Source: Gracilaria domingensis (lineage: Eukaryota; Rhodophyta; Florideophyceae; Gracilariales; Gracilariaceae). From it: a stretch of 64,000 nt of DNA. The translations under genes were made by a program, and so were the position numbers. Under the pieces are notes generated by a model. The model was not told the origin of the DNA, searched no databases, and saw only the letters and a list, made by a program, of their open reading frames with translations. Below are positions 39,587 through 48,112 of the stretch, piece by piece; the first letter of the stretch is position 1, and the number at the start of each line of letters is the position of its first letter. Location of the stretch: contig VCMS01000061.1 of the NCBI GenBank assembly GCA_022539475.1, forward strand, positions 170,149-234,148. Reading direction: 5' to 3'.

Positions 39587-40066
39587 CTACACGACGAATT
39601 CGTACGGAATAGGTTCGACGAGTTCCATGGTGGCGGCATCGACAACATGTGCTTTCGCAGGGAGAACGGGTGTTCTCTTCTGAATGAGATACTTGTCACC
39701 GCGCTTATGGGCTTCCCTAGCCTCCATCTCGCGCGTGTGGGCGCGTTGCTTGAAGTCTTCGTTGCAGCGACTCTTCTGCACGTGCTCGGTACGAATGTGG
39801 AAACGCTTCATCAAAATGTGATTTCCAACCTGCTTGGAGACCTCGACGCCCACAGCAGTGCGAGACACATTGAAGATACGGCCGGTTCGTCCTTGGTAGA
39901 ACTTGTGCGGCATGCCCTTCATGACGGCGGGGTTGATGTGAATGTCGACAAAGTCGCCGACCTTGAAGGTCTGCAGGTAGGTGGACAGGTGCTCCGGCCC
40001 CTTCTTCCGGAAGCTCTTCTTGAACAGGTGACGCGTGTTGGCGCGCTTTCCGTTGGAACGAACCAT
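39587..40066 (-). CDS. RPL21: 60S ribosomal protein L21 (eL21)
   Basis: A 159-aa intronless protein collinear with eukaryotic eL21. It contains RANTRHLFKKSFRKKGPEHLSTYL, GDFVDIHINPAVMKGMPHKFYQGRTGRIFNVS, GVEVSKQVGNHILMKRFHIRTEHVQKSRC and the C-terminal VEPIPYEFVV. The ATG at 40066 gives the conserved MVRSNGKR-type start. It shares a long CpG-rich upstream region with the macro-domain gene. Confidence 0.98.
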   Translation of the reverse strand: MVRSNGKRANTRHLFKKSFRKKGPEHLSTYLQTFKVGDFVDIHINPAVMKGMPHKFYQGRTGRIFNVSRTAVGVEVSKQVGNHILMKRFHIRTEHVQKSRCNEDFKQRAHTREMEAREAHKRGDKYLIQKRTPVLPAKAHVVDAATMELVEPIPYEFVV

Positions 40067-41389
40067 GGTGCGGTCGGAGACGAAGCGGGCAGCGGGGCGA
40101 CGGAGATCGGCGCGGCGTGGGCGATGCGCTTACCAGACTCGGCGCGAAGACGCTACGCGACGCGTGCGCGGCGGTGCGCGCGATTGATCGCGCCGCCGAT
40201 CGACGGCGACGCCGCAGCCTTACATGAGGCGCGCATTACAGCCAACTTCCCCTCGCGAACAATTTGCGGGACGCGCATGTAATTACACGACAGGGCAGTT
40301 ACGTGTGTACACGTGCATGCGCTGTCAGCGAGCTCTTGTTTGGAAAGCAATTTGCGGGAGGCGCATGTAATTCGCCGACATCAGTGTGCGCGTATACACG
40401 TGCAAAGCTGACAGCGCACGCGCTGACAGCACGTCGGGCGTGGGACGAGATCGTTTACGGACGGGGAACCGCCGCAAGGGGCGGTTGCGGCGCATGCGGC
40501 GCGCCATGGCGCGCGGCGGGCAACACGCGCGGCGCGCCGCCGCCGTTGCGAACGGCCCGACGTGACGGCGCGCCGCGTCACGCGCTTGTGCCCGCCCTCT
40601 CCGCGGCGCGTTTGACGCGCCGCGCCCCCCCTTCACCGGCGCAACCAAACACCAAGCAAGCGCCCGCCCGCGCGCCGCCCCCGCCGCCGCGCCACGCGCA
40701 GCCGCGCCAGCGAAGGGCGGCCTGCCGCCGCCGCGCGCGCGCCGCCGCCGCCGCCGCGCCGCCTATGTACGCGGCGCGCGCGGCGGCGGCGGCGCACAGC
40801 ACGTGCTGCCGCCATCACGCCGTGCCAAGCGTCCCGCAGCCACGCGCGCAGGCGGCGCGCGACCGCTTGGCGCGTCACGCGCGCCCGTCACGCGCGCCCG
40901 CCAGCTCATAGCGCGCTCTTCGCGCGCCCGCGGGCGCCAATCCCGAACCCGCGCCGAACTCCGCGCGCGGGGCGCAAACACGCGTCGTTCGCGCCGTGCT
41001 GTTGAGCGCCGGCGCAGCGCGTGCCGCCACTGCCTGTGCCTGTCCTCCCCCGCCCGCGCCGCGCCCCGTCAACCCCCCCTCCCCCCCCCCCCCCCCCCCC
41101 CCGGCCGCGCGCACGCCCACGCGCCCGACGCTCTCCGCCGCCTTAAGAGCGCGTCGCGCGCCCGCCGCTTGCTTGGCGCTTGTTCTCCCTTGTAGCGCCC
41201 CCCCTCCCTCCCCGCCCCCCCTCCCCCATTCCCGGCCCTCTTTTCCTCCGCCCCTTCGCTCCCTTTCTCGCGCCCGCCCTTCCCCCCCCCACCCCCGAGG
41301 CGCCGCTTCTTTTCCCCTCTCGCGCCGTCGTTTGCGTTCGTTTGCTTTTGCTGTTCGTGTGTTTGCCACACCAACCACCCGCCTCCACC
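40067..41389. promoter_or_regulatory. CpG-rich divergent promoter, eL21 and macro-domain genes
   Basis: 1.3 kb of very GC-rich DNA. A tandem duplication of about 88 bp lies at 40260-40440. From 41042 to 41340 the plus strand is C/T-rich with a C run of about 18 bases near 41084-41102, forming the leader of the macro-domain gene, whose ATG has the good context CCACCATG. Long open frames through this region are composition artefacts. Confidence 0.6.
40260..40440. repeat. tandem duplication of ~88 bp in eL21 promoter
   Basis: Two imperfect units start with CAATTTGCGGGA(C/G)GCGCATGT at 40260 and 40348. Each continues with a TACACGTGCA core and a CTGTCAGC/CTGACAGC-like end. Each unit contains an E-box/G-box-like CACGTG. 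Confidence 0.75.
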
Positions 41390-42918
41390 ATGCCGGACAT
41401 GAAGATTGTGTACGGCGACATCAACAAGTACGCCAGATGCGGAAAGGTCGACGTGCTCATCAAGCCCATGGCTGGCCGCAGCGCCTGCCTCGGCACCGTC
41501 AAGGTCGGTCCTTCTCAGCCGGCATCAAACGGCCACACCTATATCGTCATCCACGCCTACGTCATCCACGCCTGCACCAGCGGCGACTACGTCGATCTCA
41601 CCGGCCTCTACAGGGCCTTCAAGTGCATCCGCGACAAGTTCTCCAAGCTCCGCATCGCCTACCCGAAGATTGGCGACGGGCTCAAGGGCCCTCCTGGGCC
41701 GTCATCTGTCGCACCATCAACTCCGCCCTCAAGTGCTGCCACCACACCGTCGTCGTGCCCAAGAAGAAGAAGTCCTGCAAACCAAAGTCCTCTGTCGAGG
41801 AAGGAGAGGTGTGCCCAGAGCCGGAGCCGTGCCCGGAGCCCGAGCCGTGCCCAGAGCCTGAGCCGTGCCCGGAGCCTGAACCGTGCCCGGAGCCAGAGCC
41901 GTGCCCGGAGCCAGAGCCGTGCCCGGAGCCAGAGCCGTGCCCGCCTTGTCCGCCCCCGCCGTGCCAGCCGTGTAGGCCGTCGTGCAGGCCGTCGTGCGGC
42001 TACGTGCGAATCAACATTAACACCGGCGCATGCAACACGTGTTGCGACCCGTGCAACCCGTGCAACTCGTGCAGCCCGTGCGATAGCGGAGTTAAGGTCA
42101 ATGTCAACCGCGACTGTGAAACTGACTGTTACGATCCGTGCGCCAAGCCGTCTACGAAGGCCACGTCCGTCAAGTCGTCTTCCAAGGCGCCGTCTACCAA
42201 GCCTCCGTCCACCAAGCCTCCGTCCACCAAGCCGCCGTCTACAAAGCCGCCGTCCACCAAGCCGCCGTCATCCAAGCCCAAGTCGTCGTCCAAGAAGTCG
42301 TCGCACAAATCGGTCAAGTCCAAGAGCTCGTGTCCGCCCAGCACTCGCAAGTGCTGCTTCAAGAGAGAGAAGTATTGCTGCCCGCCGCTGTCTGTGGACC
42401 CATGTGATACCAGCGAGCCGTGCAACGAGTGCTGCGAGTGTAACGATAACAAGTGTTCTGAGACGTTGTCCTGCGGCGGAACGTTAACCTGCGGCGGAAC
42501 GTTAACCTGCGGCAAATCGTGTGGCAAGTCATGCAGCTCGTCTTGCAAGGATTGCAAGACGGTCTCCAAGAAGAGCTCTTACTTGTCCGCTTCTTGTTCG
42601 GAGTGTTCGTCGTCCGAGTGCTCCGAGTGCATGGCGTATTCTGCGAAACCGTCTTCCCGTTACACGTCGTCTAGTTCTTCGATGTCGTCGTCGTCCAGGA
42701 GCAGTTCGTGCTCTGAGTGCAGCTCTGGTTCGTGCTCTTACTGTACTTCATCGGTGAGTTCTAGCAGTTATTCAAGTTACGCGATGCCTCCGCGGCATGC
42801 ACGCTCCTCCGTTCGGAGCAAGGGCCGAGCGTACTCTCGGGACTCGGCCGGCGTTTGCGTGGATTGCAAAGACATTGATCTGCTGTCGGCGGACGGGCGA
42901 TGCAGTCGATGCTCGTGA
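41390..42918 (+). CDS. macro-domain protein with CPEPEP repeats and Cys-rich tail (one frame break)
   Basis: An N-terminal macro (ADP-ribose-binding) domain of about 125 residues runs from MPDMKIVYGDINKYARCGKVDVLIKPMAG through YVIHACTSGDYVDLTGLYRAFKCI to RIAYPKIGDGLKG. The frame then shifts by one base near 41689-41691 within GGGCCCTCC, and continues as SWAVICRTINSALKCCHHTVVV, the expected last strand and helix. The shift may be a sequencing or assembly error, or a recent allele. After the domain come a Lys-rich linker, seven or more CPEPEP units, a Cys/Pro-rich block (CNTCCDPCNPCNSCSPCD), six KPPST units, and a Cys/Ser tail ending CVDCKDIDLLSADGRCSRCS. The tail could bind metal or be disulfide-linked. 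This domain mix is not one I recognise. Confidence 0.7.
41810..41944 (+). repeat. 18-bp tandem repeats encoding CPEPEP
   Basis: TGCCCGGAGCC(A/C)GAGCCG-type units repeat seven or more times, in frame, inside the macro-domain gene. Synonymous differences among units show that this is not a very recent expansion. A second coding repeat, KPPST, is at 42200-42270. Confidence 0.85.
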
Positions 42919-43707
42919 GCGTTGCAGCTTTTGGTAGCATTACTAACGAAGAGTTTTACTTGTGACTTTTACTTGCGACGTTTGCGCGATATTTTGAATG
43001 CGAAACTTTTGTGATATACAGTCATGATGATGCAGGTGTGGAAACTGTGTATACTGGGCTGTGTGTCGGTGCGCAGCGACCGGAGGTCGTTGATTAGTCG
43101 TTGGAAGTTTGCGCTCTTTATTTATTAGGATGGGACTGCGGCCGACGAGAGCAGGTCTATGTGGTTGTGTAACAAGTAACAAATTGGATGAGAACTTATG
43201 CAGCGTTAAGACAATAAATAGAGTTTGTAGCGAGTGGCCGAACGTGGATGTACCTTTTGTACATACGCTGAGCTTATACGCTGCACGGTGGCACAGTCGT
43301 AGGTGTAGGTGACGAGTAATACTTGTGGCGCTCAATGACTGCGCCAGTGCAGCGGCAGTAGCCGCGCGCGCGCCGCGAGTAGCCTCGCGCGCACGCGCGA
43401 CATGCGCCGGGTGACGTCAGCACGCACAGCGCGGACACGTTCGGAAAATAATCGCGTGGCGCGCGCCGTGGCTGGCTGGCTGCCACGTGACGCCGCGCAG
43501 CTGCGTGTTTGGCGCACGTGCGCGCGCCCCGCCAAGTACCCGCGCGCGGAGCCGCTTCGCGCACGCTGCGCGCCGCTGCGGTGCGTGCGGTCTGCGAAGA
43601 GCGAGCGCCGCCGATTCCTTGCCCGCCCGAGGGGGACGCCGCCGCGCGGGCGCTCTCTGTGTCTCCTCTGGCTGCGGTGCCGCCGTGCCGCTTCCTTGCT
43701 CTGCACC
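42919..43707. other. spacer and CpG-rich promoter of the glutamate-receptor-like gene
   Basis: AT-richer 3' DNA of the macro gene up to about 43330, then CpG-rich DNA up to the ATG. An open frame continues upstream of the ATG but has only promoter-like composition. Confidence 0.45.
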
Positions 43708-45294
43708 ATGCGCGCGCGCGCGCGCTTGCTGGCCGCCGGCGTGCTGCTGGCCGTCGGCGCCGTCGGCGCGTTTGACGAGCTCAGCGGCACGCGCCTCTCG
43801 GGCTGCGCGCTCGTTGAGAACCCGTACGTCAAGCTGGATCGCACGCAGCGACTGGGGTACAACGGAATTGCCATCACGTACCTGCACAAGCTGCAGGACG
43901 CGCTTCAGTTCCACATTGACGTGCATCGGTGGAATCGCACCTGGTCCGAGTTTGTCGACCACATGAGCAGCTGCGTGCCGCCGTCCAACCGCGAGGCCTT
44001 CCCGTCCATGCCGCTGTGTGAGTGCGATATCGGCATTGGCTCGTTTACGATGACCAACGACAGAGCCAACCGCATCCAGTTTGTCTGGCCGTTTAGCAAC
44101 GAGGCGCATCAAATGGTCTCCCGTCGCTCTGATTTGCTGCTGGACGAAAGCGAGAACCGCTGGTTTGTGTTTCAGACCTTTTCGCTCAATGTGTGGATTC
44201 TTATTGTCGCCTGCATTGTGCTGCACGCCGTCGGCACCGTGTTCTTCGGCTCGTTCGAACCGGACTCGCAACCAGCTGTGCACGCCACCACCATGCGCTC
44301 CACGCGCGCGTGCGGCTGTTCAGTCTACGACATGTTCTCGCATTGCAAGCGCTTCCCAGCAATGGTGCTACATTCGTATGCGCATCTCATCGGCCAGCCC
44401 ATACGAGAGAGTCCGATGGGCACGCCGTCCTTTCATCGCTCCGCGTGGGTCGTGCTTGGAATCACCACTGGTTTGTTTCTTCTCACGCTTTACCAAGCAA
44501 GCCTAACTGTTTTACTGTTCGAAAGCAAAAAGTCTTCGCCGTTTCGTACGCTGGACGACATTGTTCAATGTAGCATTAAACCAAATCGCGTTGCCATGCT
44601 ACGTGGAGGTGCGTCGCAGGACTTTTGGAACAAGATTGTCAACACGTCGTTTAATCGTGACAACTGCAAGTGGGATCCACAGGATGACGTTGGAATCACT
44701 GTGTCCGATTTGGAACAGGGTTTCCGTTTTCTAACGGAAAGAAAGGCCGATTTTTTCTATTCTCTACGGGGAAGTATTGTATTTCGCGCTGCAATCAATT
44801 GTAGAGAGTATGTTCCTGTCGGTGTTCCATTCTTTTCGACGTCTGTAGCGTTTGTATTACCACAGACTACCAATCAAACTATTCGACATCACCTGGATAA
44901 CACCACCCGCTTCCTGCGGGAAGAAGACCCATTTCCCACCGCCGACGCGCTCGCGAGAGCCAACTCGTGCGGCGATGAAATAGAGGCCACTATAACCCTA
45001 GAGAAGCTGATGGCTTTCTCAATCATGTATGTTGCAACGTGGCTCTTTCTCGTTGCGTATCGGTGCGTATTTTTGTGGCGGCGACGACGGAAACAGCAGC
45101 AGCAACGGCTTGAACGACAGAGTAGCCACGCGTATGTCCCCAAGTATCCGGATGGCGTCATCGTTGACATGAGTGAAATCTCCATGTCGAATTCCAACGC
45201 TCAGCATGGAACCGATGACGATGACAACCTCTCCGAGCCAACGAGCGGCAGTCTCATGAACATCGACCGCTTCGATCACGTCCCTTCGCGCTGA
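43708..45294 (+). CDS. minimal ionotropic glutamate receptor-like channel (no ATD)
   Basis: A 528-aa single-exon protein. The signal peptide MRARARLLAAGVLLAVGAVGA is followed by a half ligand domain with IGSFTMTNDRANRIQFVWPF, which mirrors the iGluR S1 block T-x-x-R-x-x-x-(I/V)-x-F-x-x-PF with its ligand-binding Arg. TM1 is LNVWILIVACIVLHAVGTVFF. A re-entrant loop region (PAMVLHSYAHLIGQP) precedes the pore helix WVVLGITTGLFLLTLYQASLTVLLF, where LYQASLTVLL takes the place of SYTANLAAFLT. S2 follows, then TM4 MYVATWLFLVAYRCVFLW and a 70-residue acidic tail. The amino-terminal domain of animal and plant receptors is absent, as in prokaryotic GluR0. Ligand and ion selectivity are unknown. Confidence 0.85.
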   Translation: MRARARLLAAGVLLAVGAVGAFDELSGTRLSGCALVENPYVKLDRTQRLGYNGIAITYLHKLQDALQFHIDVHRWNRTWSEFVDHMSSCVPPSNREAFPSMPLCECDIGIGSFTMTNDRANRIQFVWPFSNEAHQMVSRRSDLLLDESENRWFVFQTFSLNVWILIVACIVLHAVGTVFFGSFEPDSQPAVHATTMRSTRACGCSVYDMFSHCKRFPAMVLHSYAHLIGQPIRESPMGTPSFHRSAWVVLGITTGLFLLTLYQASLTVLLFESKKSSPFRTLDDIVQCSIKPNRVAMLRGGASQDFWNKIVNTSFNRDNCKWDPQDDVGITVSDLEQGFRFLTERKADFFYSLRGSIVFRAAINCREYVPVGVPFFSTSVAFVLPQTTNQTIRHHLDNTTRFLREEDPFPTADALARANSCGDEIEATITLEKLMAFSIMYVATWLFLVAYRCVFLWRRRRKQQQQRLERQSSHAYVPKYPDGVIVDMSEISMSNSNAQHGTDDDDNLSEPTSGSLMNIDRFDHVPSR

Positions 45295-45845
45295 TGCAGA
45301 ATACAGTGCATCGGATGCATCCTGTACACTGAATGCGCTTATCACTAATTTGGAACCGCCGCTCACGAGTCGCGGATGTTGTCGGTTGGTGGCGCGCAAA
45401 CGGGACGAACTGTGTGCGATACATGTACAAAGGTACGTGTACCGTCGGTACTGCACCATAACAAGTTGTGATTCGCAGCTCAATATTTGATGTGAATGAC
45501 AGGACCTGTCCACGAAGGTAAGAGGGCCTTAAGGCTAGCCCTCCTTATCCTAGCCCTGTGAGGGCTTGAACGTCATAAGCGAGTGCGGCCTAAAAGGCGC
45601 ACCCTGTGGCGCGTGTGAGTAGTAGTTAATGTTCCATGCGCCATGGTATGAGCCGAAGATGGGTGCCATCGCATCACCTCGCAAACCTTTCGTCATGCTG
45701 CATGCACCTCGGGATTTGAAATGTGCATACATCACATACCGAGCGTACTCAAAACTCAACTTTCGCGCCAAGCTTATCATACGGAATCAACAACGGAAAA
45801 TTCCACTTCAACTAAACAGTGTGCACATGTTTATCATACTTCTGA
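45295..45845. other. convergent 3' spacer
   Basis: No gene seen between the channel gene and aspartyl-tRNA synthetase. It contains AAGGCTAGCC and TAGCCCTGTGAGGGC words near 45530-45560, like other gene ends here. Confidence 0.4.
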
Positions 45846-47579
45846 TTACGGAGTTAGACGCTCCGGATCACGGGGGAACAGAGAACACTCTCGAATGTTT
45901 TCGACCCCGAGGTACAACATTACAACTCGCTCCAGTCCAATTCCAGCACCACCATGAGGAGGCGCTCCATATCGGAATGCGTTCACGTAGTCCTCAATAG
46001 ACGACACACCTTCCTCACCCAGCATGGCAACTGCACGGGTCTTGAGGAGCTCCACGTCGTGGATTCGTTGCGCACCAGAAACAATTTCCTCACCTCTCAT
46101 GAACAGATCATAAGAGTTTGAATAGCGACCGTCCACGGGGTCCACCATGGTATAAAATGGTCTGATGGCCGACGGGAAATGAGTTAGCATGAAAAAGTCC
46201 GTGTCATACTTCTCCTTCACAAGCTTACCCAACAGTTTCTCCTTCTCTGTGTTAATGTCCTCAAAGTCACCAATTTCAACTCCTGCGCCTCGCATCATCT
46301 CAATTGCCTCTGGCCATTTCAAACGCAAGTTAGGACGACCAGTATAGTACTTGAAGTTGGGCACATTCCACTTGGATCGAACAACAGCCAGCTCAGTTCC
46401 AAACCGCTTCTCAAGTCCATCGAAGATCGCAGTGAACAACCCGTCAAGAACGTCCAAAATCTCGTTATAATGTTCATATATTTCCATTTCAAGATCCAGA
46501 CCCGTAAACTCACACAAATGACGGTGAGTATGACTCTTCTCCGCACGGAACACAGGCCCTATCTCAAACACGCGATTAAAGTCACTGCAGATGACCATCT
46601 GCTTGTAAAGCTGCGGGCTTTGTGCAAGGCACGCTTTTCTGTCAAAGTATGACAAATGAAACACGGAGGAGCCTCCCTCCGAAGCGCCAGGAATCAGCTT
46701 TGGAGAATGAATCTCCATAAACCCATTGGCGTACAGAAATTCGCGAAACAGTTGACACACGCCACTTTGCACACGCATCAAGCTTGCGTGTGGTGGCGCT
46801 CTGAGATCAACCACTCGCGCATCAAGTCTAGTATCGCGTGTGACTCGCGGTCTGGTGCGCGCGCCTTGACTGGCGTCTTTCTGAGCCTCTTCGCGTTCCG
46901 CAGATTCGTCCTCCTCAATCGGACGAGCCGCATCTTCAACCGAAAGCGGCAAAGTCTCTGCCGAACGCGAGACGACATAGATCCGACGCACACCTAACTC
47001 CACTTCGGAAACAGAGCACTTTTCAACTCGGCCGCCTTCCGGTTGGCCGATCTGCGCATTAATATCGACAATAGTTTCATGAGTGACGGCCTTTTTCGCC
47101 CACTTGAGAAGTTGTTTCCCTTCCAACACTGCCTGCACCGTATGCAAGCCCTTCCTCAACGTAACAAAGCCAACCTGGGAAGTGAACACAGCTTTATGAA
47201 CGCGAGCCCTGACCCATACCTCGTCGCCAAACGCGCACTTCGAAAGCATAGAAAGCGGCACGAAGGAGCGACCACTGCCAGTGGGCGGACATTTGCTCTG
47301 TATGACGCGGTAGGAGCCATACATAGAGTTGGGCGGCTCGTCAATGGACAGAAACTCAATTCCATCGACAAGCGCCTGCGACGCAGCAAGAGCCTCTGCA
47401 GCCGCCTTCGCGGCGGCGGCCTTCTTCTCAGCCTTCTCTCGCTTGGCAGCTTCTTTGGCGGCCTTCTTCGCTTCCTTGAGCTGTTTCTTCTCCTCCTCGC
47501 TCATTTCAGCCCGACTTTTCTGCGCGGGCGCACGGTCCGTATCGCCCTCCATGGGCGAGGGCTTGTCAGCTTGGTCCAT
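45846..47579 (-). CDS. aspartyl-tRNA synthetase, cytosolic type
   Basis: A 577-aa intronless class IIb synthetase. A Lys/Ala-rich helix (KKQLKEAKKAAKEAAKREKAEKK), the eukaryotic tRNA-binding extension, precedes an OB-fold anticodon domain (VWVRARVHKAVFTSQVGFVTLRKG). The catalytic domain has SPKLIPGASEGGSSVF, then motif 2 in FRAEKSHTHRHLCEFTGLDLEM, and motif 3 in GGAGIGLERVVMLYLG. It charges tRNA-Asp in the cytosol. A linker of about 35 residues (EEDESAEREEAQKDASQG) before RDTRLDARVVDLR is longer than usual. Confidence 0.97.
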   Translation of the reverse strand: MDQADKPSPMEGDTDRAPAQKSRAEMSEEEKKQLKEAKKAAKEAAKREKAEKKAAAAKAAAEALAASQALVDGIEFLSIDEPPNSMYGSYRVIQSKCPPTGSGRSFVPLSMLSKCAFGDEVWVRARVHKAVFTSQVGFVTLRKGLHTVQAVLEGKQLLKWAKKAVTHETIVDINAQIGQPEGGRVEKCSVSEVELGVRRIYVVSRSAETLPLSVEDAARPIEEDESAEREEAQKDASQGARTRPRVTRDTRLDARVVDLRAPPHASLMRVQSGVCQLFREFLYANGFMEIHSPKLIPGASEGGSSVFHLSYFDRKACLAQSPQLYKQMVICSDFNRVFEIGPVFRAEKSHTHRHLCEFTGLDLEMEIYEHYNEILDVLDGLFTAIFDGLEKRFGTELAVVRSKWNVPNFKYYTGRPNLRLKWPEAIEMMRGAGVEIGDFEDINTEKEKLLGKLVKEKYDTDFFMLTHFPSAIRPFYTMVDPVDGRYSNSYDLFMRGEEIVSGAQRIHDVELLKTRAVAMLGEEGVSSIEDYVNAFRYGAPPHGGAGIGLERVVMLYLGVENIRECSLFPRDPERLTP

Positions 47580-48112
47580 GGCGAATCACAGCGAAATACG
47601 CAGCAAGAGGCGGCGCGCGAAGAAGATCAGATGATGAATGAATGAATGAGGCCTTTATATGTTGGAATTCAAATCGGTGCTGTCACAGCACCGCCGCGTT
47701 TGCATCAGATGATCGGATATCTTGGCTCCAGATGGCTCCGTCCGCGACGCGGACGGAGCGCGGACTCCGCGTATCCACTGCGGCGCACAACGGCAGAGAC
47801 ATGGCTGGCGGGCGGCGAATGCACACGCGAACACGTAAGCGAGCGAGGACGATGTGACAGCGCGCGTGACGCGGCGCCGTTTGCAAAAGCAATGCGCGGG
47901 GGCACGTGAGGGGTCGCGCGCAGCTGGCGAGCACGCGCCCGAGCGGCGCGCCATCTCCGAGCGCGCCTGCTCTCCATCTCCGTTGCAGCAGCAATGGCGC
48001 ACGGGCCCGTTCTGCTCGCGCTTGCACCTTGCTCGCCATCGCTCTTCATTGCGCCGAATTGCTTCTCGTCCCCCGTCCCTCCTGCCTCTTCCTGACATCC
48101 CTGCGCTTCGTC
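47580..48112. promoter_or_regulatory. divergent promoter, AspRS and phosphatase-like genes
   Basis: 533 bases, CpG-rich from about 47740. An open frame upstream of the phosphatase ATG has only promoter composition. Confidence 0.5.

Noticed and set aside
40264-41389. Frames upstream of the macro-domain ATG, including 215 codons from 40264
   Set aside because: Composition artefacts of the CpG promoter and C-rich leader. The frame becomes protein-like only after the ATG at 41390.
41406-42569. Alternative-frame proteins overlapping the macro-domain gene
   Set aside because: Shadows of the repeats in other frames and strands. The CPEPEP/KPPST frame is the one with codon-level variation that keeps the protein.
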